NCBI RefSeq assembly: GCF_947507565.1
Contig: NC_089185.1
Span: 2,108,001 to 2,172,000, forward strand
Origin: Oscarella lobularis
Taxonomy: Eukaryota > Porifera > Homoscleromorpha > Homosclerophorida > Oscarellidae
Length of the DNA stretch: 64,000 bases
Reading direction: 5' to 3'
The position numbers and the translations under genes are program-made. How positions within the stretch are numbered: position 1 is the stretch's first letter; the number at the start of each line of letters is the position of its first letter. Below, piece by piece: positions 45,207 through 55,825 of the stretch. The notes below the pieces were generated by a model. That model searched no databases and was not told the DNA's origin. It saw only the letters and a program-made list of their open reading frames with translations.

Positions 45207-45417
45207 GGTTTGTTTTTGATTCGAGGCAGGGGAAGGGATGCACGATACTTTTACTAATTAATAAACGTTCCTTAATGAGTAACGACATTTTCAAACATAA
45301 TGTCAAAAAAATGGAAGAAAAAAAATGATCGTCCTTTTAACGACGGACGAAAACGCTTGCAGCAAGTAGAACGCAAAGAAGAACTCAAAACAATAGCGAA
45401 GAACGGAAACTGCAGAG

Positions 45418-46802
45418 TCAAGCCTGTTTGGCCGAAACCGCCTGCGTCTTCGAACGCTTGCTCTTCGGAGCCGCTGAAGCGACCGTTTCTTTTTCCTTCT
45501 CCTTCTCCGAGAAGTCGAGAGCGCGACGGGCCGGCGGTCTGATAGTAGTCGGCTGTTGCTGAGGACGCGGCGGAGGCGGCGGCGGCGGCGGCGGCGGCGG
45601 CGGCTGTGAAGGTCCTTGGGTTGCGGCGCTGGCGACGTCTCATGGTCGAAAGACGTCTATGATGATCTTATCTTTGCTGTAGGAAACATCAAATTTCCCA
45701 GCGTTGAAGATGTCTTCCTCTTCGATCGAGCGGACGGGAGAGTTGGCGATGATTTCAAGTGCGGCAGAATTGGCGCGAAGTTCGACGCGCGGATGGGTGT
45801 CGTTTTGGAGAATGAGTAGCGCCGTTGCCTCACGAGGGCAATCTGCAATGCGCGCTATGGTGCCGCAATTGGCGCAGCGAGCGTAGGGGCGAGGAGGTTC
45901 GACGGGAGTCGCTTTGCCTCGGGTGCAGCGGCAGCAGGCGTGATACGATTCGAATTCTGCGATTCCGAGAACGGAGACATTTCTGAGAAAGGTGGGCTGT
46001 GGGGACAGGACCACGTCCAGAACGGCGACGTCTTCAAGGTCGTCGATGGGGATGATTGGCCTTCCGTTCAATGGGGTGAAGAGGGAGTATTCTCCGGATT
46101 CGTATTTAACGGAGAAGCGGAAGTCGTAGGAGGTGCCGATGACGACATTCTCGGCGTCGCTTCCCCAGAGTTTAACGACAGTTGCTTCGGTTCGGTCGCT
46201 GACGCCGGCACTGCGAACGTGAGAAGAGGTGCGGCCAAAGGAAACCTGAAGTGGAGCGAGATCGACGACTTTGGCGTAGATGTCAACCATTTGGCCTGGA
46301 ATCTCATCTGGAACTTCGTCGAGTTTAATGCGTCGCGGTTCGTCTGGATTGGCTTCGAGATGACTGGAGACGCGATTTTTTTCGGGGACTTCATCGGGGT
46401 ATTTTCGTTGCTAACGACGACTTCCATAGAACTGCCATTTTGACGTCTTTGAATCAGGATGTTGCGAAAGAAAAGAGGGGCATCGGCGCGCGCGTAATTC
46501 TGGAAAAGGGCGTGCTTGTTCGCCGAAAAGCAGACAAATCTGATACGCCCAGATTCGTCCGCGAACCATCCGTCGAACCAGCGCAAGTGCGCTTTGTGCT
46601 TGATGTCCGAAAGAATGTCGATCTTCGCGTGGAAGTTGGCGCGGTACTCTAGAAAAAGTTACTGGCCTATGAAATTAAGGTGCGATCGAGTCCGCGTACT
46701 GATGATAGAGTAATAGACGTCGGCAATGCGGTCAAAGGTGACCGACTCCTTCTCTTGAAGTGCGACGTTCGGTGAATTGCGCGTCGCTGAAAATTGGCTC
46801 AT
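45418..46802 (-). pseudogene. Helitron-encoded RPA1-like protein B (frameshift, in-frame TGA)
   Basis: This is a homologue of RPA-A. Exon 1 (46802-46700; MSQFSATRNS...FDRIADVYYS) joins exon 2 (46648 onward) through a 51-bp intron (GTACGC / TTTTTCTAG) at the same site as in RPA-A. OB-fold blocks GWFADESGRIRFVCF and PGQMVDIYAKVVDL...VKLWGSD, and a zinc ribbon CCRC...CANCG, are visible. A run of seven T (46376-46382) coincides with a one-base frame change between the two OB folds. The recognised frame stops at TGA 45640-45642; the same frame then continues through a poly-Pro tract (GGC repeats 45554-45605) and a KSKRSK basic motif to 45418. The TGA could therefore be a CGA-to-TGA mutation. It lies downstream of the H2 Rep-helicase. 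Confidence 0.75.
45554..45605. repeat. (GGC)n microsatellite
   Basis: About 13 trinucleotide units, which read as poly-Pro in the extended RPA-B frame. Confidence 0.9.
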
Positions 46803-47508
46803 CTTCAGAGAAAGAATCGATTGGCATTAGAGCGAAAGAGGTAAGGAGAGCGATAGAGGATCGAGGATAAACAAAGGATTTCGTGGAAGCGTAGGATTCG
46901 GTCTTGGCTCGATGAGTACGCGTTTACGTAGAGACTTGGTGATCGGAGAGCGAGTAATAATTACCGTAAAGCGGAAAAACACAGGAGAGAGAAGTCGTAG
47001 AGATGTCGTTCGAGAATGGTAAACAAAGGAACAATGGAATGCGCTGGTGCGCGGAAGCTAGTTCGTATCATAAAAGGTGTAAAACGGCGCGGTATACGTG
47101 CGCATATGGGTTTGTTTGAGTGAAGAACGATCGAAAAACGTTTCGGTTGAGAGAACGGAGTCGTAGAGGGTGGTTTTCAAGCGATTGCGAGAGCTGGAGT
47201 GAACATTACGTCATTCATGAGCGGTAATTGAATTATGCTTGCGCGTCACGTGTTGGCATTACCAATACTGGCAAGGGGAGGATTGAAAATGTCGGCTGCG
47301 CGTCTTTTTCTCCGCAGAAGAGCGAAAGAAGTGTTCGGTCTGAAAATCTGTTAAATCTGTTTAGCGAGGTTTGACGCGGTTTATCGAGGTTAGATCGGAA
47401 ATCTTGAAGTAGCTACTATAGGTATATATATTGGCGTGATAAACATACCAATGTGAATTAGGTCAAATTCGGAAAGGAAATGCGCTGCACGTCGAAGTGG
47501 GGAGGTAT
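46803..47508. other. Spacer between RPA-B and Rep-helicase of H2
   Basis: No gene. A gaggta...tacctc inverted word overlaps the helicase stop near 47505-47518, and a tataggtatatatat stretch at 47418-47432 could be a TATA-like element for RPA-B. Confidence 0.35.
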
Positions 47509-50500
47509 TTATAGTACCTCACGGTACACCACGTTCGCCGTTTTGGGAGATTCGGAAAAAACGTAAAGATTGTTTGGAGAGCTGACTCGCGAACAGGCGA
47601 CGTAAAATTGACCGTGGGCGAAGCATTTCGTAGAGAGACATAGGCCTACCGTTTTCAGTGTTTGTCCTTGCGACTTGTTAATGGTCATGGCGAAGGAGAG
47701 TCTAACCGGGAACTGCAGGCGCTTAAAAGAAACAGTGGAATCGGAGGGAATGAGCGGAATGCGAGGCACGAAGACGCTCTCTCCCGCGTATCGTCCAGTG
47801 CACAAGGTGGCCTCTATGACGTTGGGGCACAGTCGAGTGACGGTCAATTTTGTACCGTTACAGAGTCTAGGGGCGTCGATGTTGCGAAGAAGCATTATGG
47901 GCGCGCCGACTTTGAGTCGTAACGTGTGCGACGGTAGACCTGGGGGATTGAGCGAATTGAGAACCTCCGTGGGATAGTTGACAGCGTCGTCCGGCTCTAA
48001 CGTCGTGTCAACGGCTAGATAGATTTTTTCGTCTTCCGGTATGAGTTGGAGCATTGCCTCGTTAAGTTCCGTTACCTTGTCGTTTTTCGGGGCTAGTATA
48101 GCTCTTTCGCCAAGCCAAGCAATATCTTTGTATCTTTCGGCGAGTTGGGGAAAAACGGATTCCAAGAGTTCATCGGTGGATTTGACAACGGTTCCACACG
48201 GAACGGCGATGAGCCCGTCTTGTGGATCGGGGGCGATTTCGCCGTTACCGATTTGCATGAGGAGGTCTGCGTACGCGCCGGATTGAGCGTCGCCGAATAG
48301 GTGGGCTCTCATGTTCGTTGTCAAACGGAGCGTCTGCACTTTGGGCCAAAGAGAACGGGAATATTTGAGGCAGGCTGCAATCTCGTCGGCTTTCGTGCCT
48401 TTTGGTATGATTGGCAAAGTTTGCCTAAAATCTCCTGCGAGTATGAGTGGCAAGCCTCCCATGAGGGCGTCGTTTTCGCGAATATCGCGTAGACTTCGGT
48501 CCAGTGCTTCGAGAGCCTTCTTGTTTGCCATAGTGCACTCGTCCCAAATGATTACTTTGGCCAAGCGGAGAAGCCTCGATCGTGCGGTGTTCTTTTGAAT
48601 GCTGCAGGTCGGACGGTCGTAACGACAGATGTTGAGCGGTAGCTTAAAAACGGAATGAGCCGTTTTGCCGCCAGTTAAAAGTGTCGCGGCGATGCCGGAG
48701 GAAGCGACTGCGAGACCTATTTCGCCTTGCGATCGAATTTTATCGAGAAAAACGTTGAGAAGAAAGGTCTTTCCCGTTCCTCCAGGAGCGTCGAGAAAAA
48801 TGATGGCGTTGCTCGCACCTCGGGTGACGTAGTCCAGCAATTCTTCGTAAACGAGCAATTCTTCGTAAACGCGTGTTTTCTCCGGCGTAAGAGACCGTTC
48901 GTTTGTTGCGAGTCGTTCGTGCATCTCCGGCGTGTTATACGAATATTCAGCGGCAATATCTCGAGGAAAGTCGTCGCTTTGCTCTTCCGAGCGGTCGGGG
49001 GTGGCTAAACCATACTCGCTAAGCGGCTTTCCGCCAGGAAAAGAGAGTAATTTGTTTTCGATGTACGTCAAAGCTCGATTGAAAATTGCGTCTGCATAGG
49101 GCAACGTTTCGTCGTTTGCGCGTCGGCGAAGTGTGCGAAGGTAATCTTGCGCCATCGCTTCTTTGTGTCGTTCCCAAAGATCCGGAGGATCGGAAATTTC
49201 GCTCATGTGCAGCATTATGGCGAACATGTCGCGAATTTTGTGCGGACGATCGGTAACCGTTGCCTCCGTGAGTGCGAGGTGCCAGTGGCGATCGTCGGTC
49301 AAGAGGCCGCGTTCTCTGCAAGCTTCGGCATACGTGTCGAAAACGGCACCGTCTACTGTTCGTAAGTCGGCGAAACAGGTAGGCCCTCGAACGTGCAACA
49401 ATAGAAGTCGTAGGAGATAGCATGCCGTGTCCCGAGGATGTACGGTGTAAATGCGTCCTAGAGTTGTCGACTTCTTGATGCCTGGAGTATGCGGCAGAGA
49501 TTGACCCTGCTTTCTCCTCTGCCACTTTTTGTTCTCCCACCTAAAGTATCGCGGAACGTCGACGTAGAGAAGGGTCTTAGCAAAATCGTCCGCGGCGCAG
49601 AGCTCGAAGAAGCCGGTAAGTGTCGTGGCAGGAGGTTGTTGTGCGAGGTTTTCGGCGTTTCGAACGTTGAACAACGTTCGTTGACCGTTTTCCAAGTGCA
49701 CTTGGAGTTGTTCGACGGCCGGGAAGTGATCGTGAATGGGAAATTTCAAGATGCGCCATACGCCTTCGTTCGTGCTAAGATATCTCGCTATTTGGTATCG
49801 TGTGATTTCGTCGTTTCGGTGCCGATTCGCCAAGCCGACGACGGCCCTGTCCTTTCCTTTGTTTAGGTAGGCCATGAGATATTTCAGTGCGCAAATGGAC
49901 CGACAGTATTCGACGTTAACGTGAGCGTCGAATGTGCGAGATAGAAATGGACTGTACGGAACGACCCACCGGTTGTCGATGTGGAATCTGCCTAAGGTCG
50001 TTTCTATGCCGCCGTCTTCCGGAAAACGACGCCTGTATAAGGGGTAACCGTTGAGAGAAGTCACTGTCTCGCGCAGGAAGTGCCTGGGGTAATGCTTCGT
50101 GCACTGCCCGTCCTTCATGCAAGGAGATCTGCGATTTAGTTGGCCGCACGGTCCGTGAATCATGTGTTTCGTTATCGTGGCAAAAAGTGTCGGGTCTTCG
50201 TTCGGGTCGGGGAGTTCGGCGCTTATAATGCTGTCTATCTGTTCGGGTCGAATTTTCTCTACCATCCACGAGAGAAAGTGAACGTGGGGTAGGCCACGTT
50301 TCTGCCACTCGATCGTGTAAACGTGACAGCGTTTAATACCGTATATGTTCTGCGTATCGACGAGATACATGAACCTTTGGACTTTGAGCCTGAAAACTCG
50401 GGCTACGAGATCGTGTCTATCTATGGGCGTCTGTCCGGGCAGAAGTTCGTTGGTAATTTCTGGCCAATTGGAATTGCACGTCATCGTAATAAAGAGATCG

Positions 50501-52679
50501 GGCACTCCGTGGTGCTTGACGTACGTCATTGCGTCCTGGCACTTTTCGTGCATGTATCGAGGGCCGCCCGTGAACGATGAAGGAAGAACGACCAACTGAC
50601 CAACGTTGTTGGGTCGCCGTCGGCTTCCACTGCATCTCGCAAAGTAGTGTAAGAGGCCGCGCGCAGATCATCCTGGTGGTGGCGCATGTGGTTTAGTCTG
50701 TCGGTTTCGATTTTGGCAAACACGTCGACAATGAACTGATGAGACAGTTTGCCGGCGCGAAGTAGAGTGTTAAAGTCGCCGTCTCGCTGCATTAACCGAA
50801 ATGCGTAAAATTGCAGCATAGTTATCTTTTTTGTGGTTATTACGTTTGTTTGCGGATTTTTTTGACGGCGAGACAAGTGATAGCCGTCTTCGCCCAATGG
50901 AAAAAGAAGCGGATATTGCAGAGAATCGTAGGATCTGTGAACTTCGTGAATACGCATAATTCTGTCATCTTTGTCGGAAAGAACGATGTCGCGGTATCCT
51001 TCTTGTCCCTCGGGCACGAGAGCGGCGACGTCGTGGCCGGATGGCGCATTGAACGTCCGTTCGTGTTCGCCTCGGGGAACTCTGTCTTCACGTAAGACGA
51101 CGCGGTATTCGGGCATCGTTGGCGTTCGTTGCTCGAGTGCAGTTTTAAAAACACGCACGTGCTCGTTGTTTTCCTGAAGCATGTCTTGAAGACGAAGGAT
51201 TGTCTCCCTATTTAACTGCGATTCGCGGTCGATTTGCCACGAAAGTCTGGCGTCGGCTTGTTGTCCGCGATCGTCTATGAAGTAAATCTGAACAAACTGG
51301 GGTTGCTGCTCGGCTGCCGGTGTGAGGGGTCCGATGTTGTGATAAATTTGTCCTTGGACTTTGAAGGTCGGCATGAATCCAGGTTCGACGAGGGTGTGCG
51401 CTTGAAATGATGTCATTACGAAGCACGAATTGTATTTGCGAATGTTTTCTCGGAATTCTTTGGAGAGCGACGTGTTCTCCGTTAGAAGAGCGCGTAGCGG
51501 TTCGGGAGGATTACCGAGCAACGGAACGTCGACTTTGCCTTTGGCGCAACACATTCCCGGAGGTTCGGTTGGCCATTTCTTAGCGTTGCAGTGCCGGCAC
51601 TTAGCGGACATTGAACCTATTCGTCCGCCGTCGTACAAATCATGCGGGTTGTAACGAAATGCGGGGTAATTTGGAAGCGGGAGCGGTACTTCGTGAATTT
51701 CGGTGTCTCCTTGACGGTCAGTTCGATGAGAGCTAGCACCCGAATTCAACGCATCTGGGACGGCTGCGGCAATAGGTCTTAACGGAACGGGTGCAGCAAT
51801 AGGTCTCACGGGGACGGGTGCAGCAATAGGTCTTGCGGGGACGGGTGCAGCAATAGGTCTTAGAGGGAAACACGAAGTAGTAAAGATTCGAACGCTTCGT
51901 TGCACCAACGAAATATTTTGGGCGAGCAAAGGCACTCGGCTTGTGGTTAGCAAAGAAGAACGTGAGCCGTCACGTGTGCCGCCAGAAAAGCTTGCGTCGT
52001 CATGGGAAAGAGAGGCATCTGAAGTAGAGAGACGTTCTGCGCTGGATGGACCGGGGAGTGAAACTGCAGTAAAATTAATTCTGTTAGTGGACGTTAAGGT
52101 GCGAGAAAAGGTAAGAACGGGGACAGCCGAAGCACATGGCGAAATGGCGGTAAGAGATGCCGGGCTGTTCGAACAGAGCGATGAGCTTTGGTCCCTAGGT
52201 GTTGAGTACAAATGATCGGCTTGGAGCGATTCTGAGACGCGTGAAATAGAACTGGAACAAATAAATTCAATAGAATACGAACGATCGGCGGAGTGCAGAG
52301 AGGGCGACGACGAACGGGAGCAGAGGTGATCAATGGAAGAGGAATTTTGTGGAGACAGTATATTCTGCTGCTCAGAAGTGGATCTCGCGATCTTCATTCT
52401 CTTTGCATCTGGGGAAATGTCGCTCTGAACCGTTTGCTCTCCAGGAGGGGACTCGGTATGTACAGACGATGACGACGCTTCTGCACGTTCAGAAACAGTA
52501 GAGGAATCTGCATCGGACCTAAATTGACCGTCGTAGCTGCACAGACCGGCAGAATGATTTTTTTCGGAAACGCGATCAGCATTGTTTGACGTTGAATTAG
52601 CCGCTCTCGCCAGTCGTGTTCTTTTAGCAGCTCGAGATAATCTGCCGATATTTCCGGTGCGCTTTCGTTTTAGTGGCAT
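47509..52679 (-). pseudogene. Helitron H2 Rep-helicase (one frameshift)
   Basis: The architecture matches H1: basic N-terminus MPLKRKRTGN, Ser-rich region, Cys cluster (CRHC...CCAKGKVDVPL), Helitron_like_N, HUH motif PHVHFLSWM (near 50285), two-Tyr motif KYLMAYLNKG (near 49870), Walker A DAPGGTGKT (48765-48800), WDECTM and NKSQGQT (near 47680). One missing base near 50605 splits the frame inside DVGQLVVLP; otherwise it is open for about 1720 codons. A tandem 18-bp duplication at 48838-48873 repeats VYEELL in the helicase linker. The start at 52679 lies 8 bp after a TTTATTTCCGCAG acceptor (exon from 52687). A donor GTAAGT at 53023-53018 would make a 336-bp intron. Confidence 0.9.
51762..51866. 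repeat. 30-bp coding minisatellite in H2 Rep N-terminus
   Basis: Four copies of a gtgcagcaataggtcttR-type unit, encoding RPIAAPVP repeats in the N-terminal linker. Confidence 0.85.
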
Positions 52680-53029
52680 TCTGAGATCTGCGGAAATAAA
52701 TCAGTAACTTTAGGCTTGTTCGGGGAAAAGTGGAAGTAAATGTGAAAAGGACGCGACGATTTCGCCCAAAGCACGACGATCGCGCGAAGAAGAAAGCGCG
52801 ATGTAGAGAGGAGGACGATTTCTCTCGTCGATTCGTCCCTGGACTCGTACGCGTGGGACGAACGTGACGATTCGCGTCGAAAAAGGTCCGACGATGCGAC
52901 CAAATGCGACGAAAATTCGTCGAAAACTGCGCCGGAACGCCTGTCGAAGAGCGTTCAGACGGATCGAAAGGAGAAGACTGGCGAAAAGAACGTCAGATGG
53001 GTTTGAGAAGCGTTGGAACTTACGAATAT

Positions 53030-53729
53030 CGCTTCCGATGAAGCGATAGAACAGCTTTGAAGTGCGAAAACGCAGGAAAAAAGGCGAGGAAGGCAAGGAT
53101 AGCAGTCGAAAGTGGCATATCACGTGACTGACCGCATGCAAGATGGCGCTGGCTCTTCGCGATGACGTCACCAACGAAAACCGAGTGAGAAAGCGAATTC
53201 GGGACTTCGCGAACGAAGAAAGGGCATCGCTGCGTCGATAAATCGCCTTCGGAAGTGGAAACGACTTGCGAAAGTGGGCGACTTATCGAGGAAAAGAGAC
53301 GATTTCCCGAAAAGGGGCCTCGATCGTCGATCGAAAGTGGAAGGGTGTCGAGAACGACGCGAAAAAGCGGCCGTGTCGTTGAGAGAGTCGTTCGCGCGCG
53401 GTTCGAAATCGATCGATCGCGAGATTCGCGAAAAACGGGGCTTCGCGAGCGTTTTCGGCGCGATACGACGATCGAAAACTCTTCGCGGCATCGAATAATC
53501 GCTCTCGGAACTTCGAACGAATCGAAACGACGCCCGAACCGCCGGAAAAACGGCGACTTTCGAAAGGGGCCCCGACGCGATCCGACGCCGTACGAACATC
53601 CGCGCTCGTTCGAAAAAGCGGTCTCGAAACGGGCGAGGCGAGGCGCCTCGATGCGAAGGAGTGCAAGGCGAACAAAGGTGGGCGCGGCCATCTTGGCCAA
53701 GATGGCGCACTCGGTTTTAGTGGTGTAGA
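53030..53729 (-). other. Conserved 5' region of Helitron H2
   Basis: About 700 bp, alignable to HN 54895-55582 and H3 60965-61650. It is CpG- and TCG-rich and open in several frames on both strands. CCATCTTGG motifs lie 22-32 and about 590 bp from the 5' terminus, and a splice donor ends the block. Confidence 0.7.
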
Positions 53730-55582
53730 CTAGCTGACTACCCGGCTTCGCCCGGGTCTGTTCTCCAAGTTTTCTGTTCTGGCGTGGTTATTCGCTACAG
53801 ACACGTGAAACTTTGACATTTTCGGCGTTACATCCGGTAATAGTTGGTGTTACTTCCGGTCGTCACTACCGGTCGTCGCTACCGGTCGTTAGTACCGGCA
53901 CCTTTTCGTTCTTTGTGAACCCGTTCTCGCTAATCTGGCCGCGCCAAGAACGAATTTACATCTTGTGACCCGCGTTTTGGTCGGTGTATACCGACTGCAC
54001 TTTGAGATACCACTACTTGTTCAGAGTAAGTGCGCTAGAAGTTGCCCGGTACGTTGTGCAAATGGAGTTATGGGTGTATACATGAGTCAGTAGAAAGTGA
54101 CCGTGCATATCATGCAAGTCAGAGTCATTGCATTCTCTGACTGAAGAACAGCGTCTCCAGACGTACCATCATACATTCGGAGCAAAAGCCGATTCCGCTA
54201 AGGTTTTTAACGTTTTAGTTCTGGCAGGGGCTCAGTCTATCGTTGGACAGTAATATGAAGAGCTTAAGCTGCCTGTAATCGATTGCCTTCAATTGATTTA
54301 GCCGTAACTGCACGGTACGTTGTGCAAATGAAGTTATGGGTGTAAGTATATGTCAGAACAAAGTGACCATGCATGTAATGAAAGTCAGAGTCATTGTATA
54401 CTCTGATTGAAGAACAGCGTCTCCAGAACGTTTTTAGCCAAACCCGCTACCGCTAAGGATTTTAACGTTTTTAGTTCTTGCACTTGCTCAGTTTATCGTT
54501 GGACAGTAATATGGAGAGCTTGGGTTAAATCAATGGAAGGCAATCGATTCAATTGATTTAACCCAAAGTAATAAGTTCAATTATTTGTTCAATGGATAGG
54601 GTGATCCCGTCATATACTCTACTTAGCAGAAGACAATCGGCTCGACCAGCTTTGGCGCTTCACACGTAGAATGCATTGTGCGTTTATGACGAATACCCGC
54701 TTGAACGAATTGGCAATAGCAGGGCTTCGCTCAAAGTGAACTAATTAGGCGTATGTGTAGAATACCCGTTTTGTGAACAGTATTCGCGGCGGGGAGCTTC
54801 GAAGGCGACGTGGAAGAGCGTTCAGACGGATCGAAAGGACTACACTGGTGAAAAGAAGGAAAGATGGGATCGAGAACCGTTCGAACTTACGAATAACGCT
54901 TCCGACGAAGCGATACAACTCGTGCGAAGTGCGAAAACGCAGAAAGAAAGGCCAAGGAGGCTGGAAGAGCAGTCAAAACCGATCTATCACGTGACCTACG
55001 GAATCCAAGATGGCGCGCGCTGTTCGCGATGACGTCAGTGACGAAACCGGGGCGAGAAAGCGATTTCGGGACTTCGCGAACGGAAAAAAGGCTTCGCGGC
55101 ATCGAAAAATCGCCTTCGGAAGCGGGAACGACTCGCGAAAGTGCGCGACTTCGAAGAAAAAAGACGATTTCCCGAAAAGGGGCCTCGATCGGCGATCGAA
55201 AGCGGAAGAGTGTCGAGGAAGACGCGAAAAAGCGACCCTGTCGTCGAGAAAGTCGTCCGCGCGCGGTTCGAAATCGATCGATCGCGAGAATCGCGGAAAA
55301 CGGGGCTTCGCGGGCGGTTTCGGCGCGATTCGACGATCGAAAACGCTTCGCAGCGACGAACAATCGCTCCTGGAACTTCGAACGAAGCGAAACTTCGCCC
55401 GAATCGCCCGAAAAACGACGTTTCCCGAAAGGGGCCCCGACGCGCGAAACCCAGTTACTATCACCCACACCAGTTCGAAGAAGGCGCCGAAAAGCGGAGA
55501 GCGCCGTGCGGTTCGAAACGAAGGAGGAGTTCGCGAACAACGGATTCGTCCAAGATGGCGCGTATGCTTTTAATGGTAGAGA
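53730..55582 (-). mobile_element. Helitron HN, non-autonomous, 1.85 kb
   Basis: The 5' end TCTCTACCATTAAAAGC (55582 downward) abuts H3's CTAG. The 3' end is a hairpin (53740-53757) then CTAG (53730-53733), abutting H2. It keeps the conserved 5' region with its splice donor (GTAAGTTC at about 54890) but has no Rep, helicase or RPA. The interior has a diverged direct duplication (about 54045-54290 and 54305-54525) and four accggtcgt words near 53860-53895. Confidence 0.8.
53740..53757 (-). terminator. 3' hairpin of Helitron HN
   Basis: Same 18-bp hairpin as H1-H3, 6 bp from CTAG. Confidence 0.8.
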
Positions 55583-55592
55583 CTAGCTGGTT

Positions 55593-55610
55593 ACCCGGCT
55601 TCGCCCGGGT
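55593..55610 (-). terminator. 3' hairpin of Helitron H3
   Basis: Same 18-bp hairpin as the other copies, 6 bp from CTAG. Confidence 0.8.
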
Positions 55611-55825
55611 GCTTTCTCCAAGTTCTTTTTCAAAACTGCTATCGTTTGTACACACGCAGGGGCGCAACTGTAGGCTCTAAATTAATTACTTATTGGCGTA
55701 CGTGTTGGCGTTACCCAGGCCACACCACGGGGAGGTCCGTACGCCACGTGGCCCAAAAATGTTGGCCTCTTTCGAGGCGTAGGATAAGGTAGTTTGGGGT
55801 TAGGGAAGGGGAAGGGAAGGTCCCG

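Larger units (their letters stand above)
45179..53729 (-). mobile_element. Helitron H2 (Rep-helicase then RPA), 8.55 kb
   Basis: The 5' end TCTACACCACTAAAACC (53729 downward) abuts HN's CTAG. The 3' end is a hairpin (45189-45206) then CTAG (45179-45182), directly followed by H1's 5' end. Order: leader with splice donor, Rep-helicase, RPA-B, 3' end. No internal terminus was found between the helicase and RPA-B, so both are taken as one element. Confidence 0.8.
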
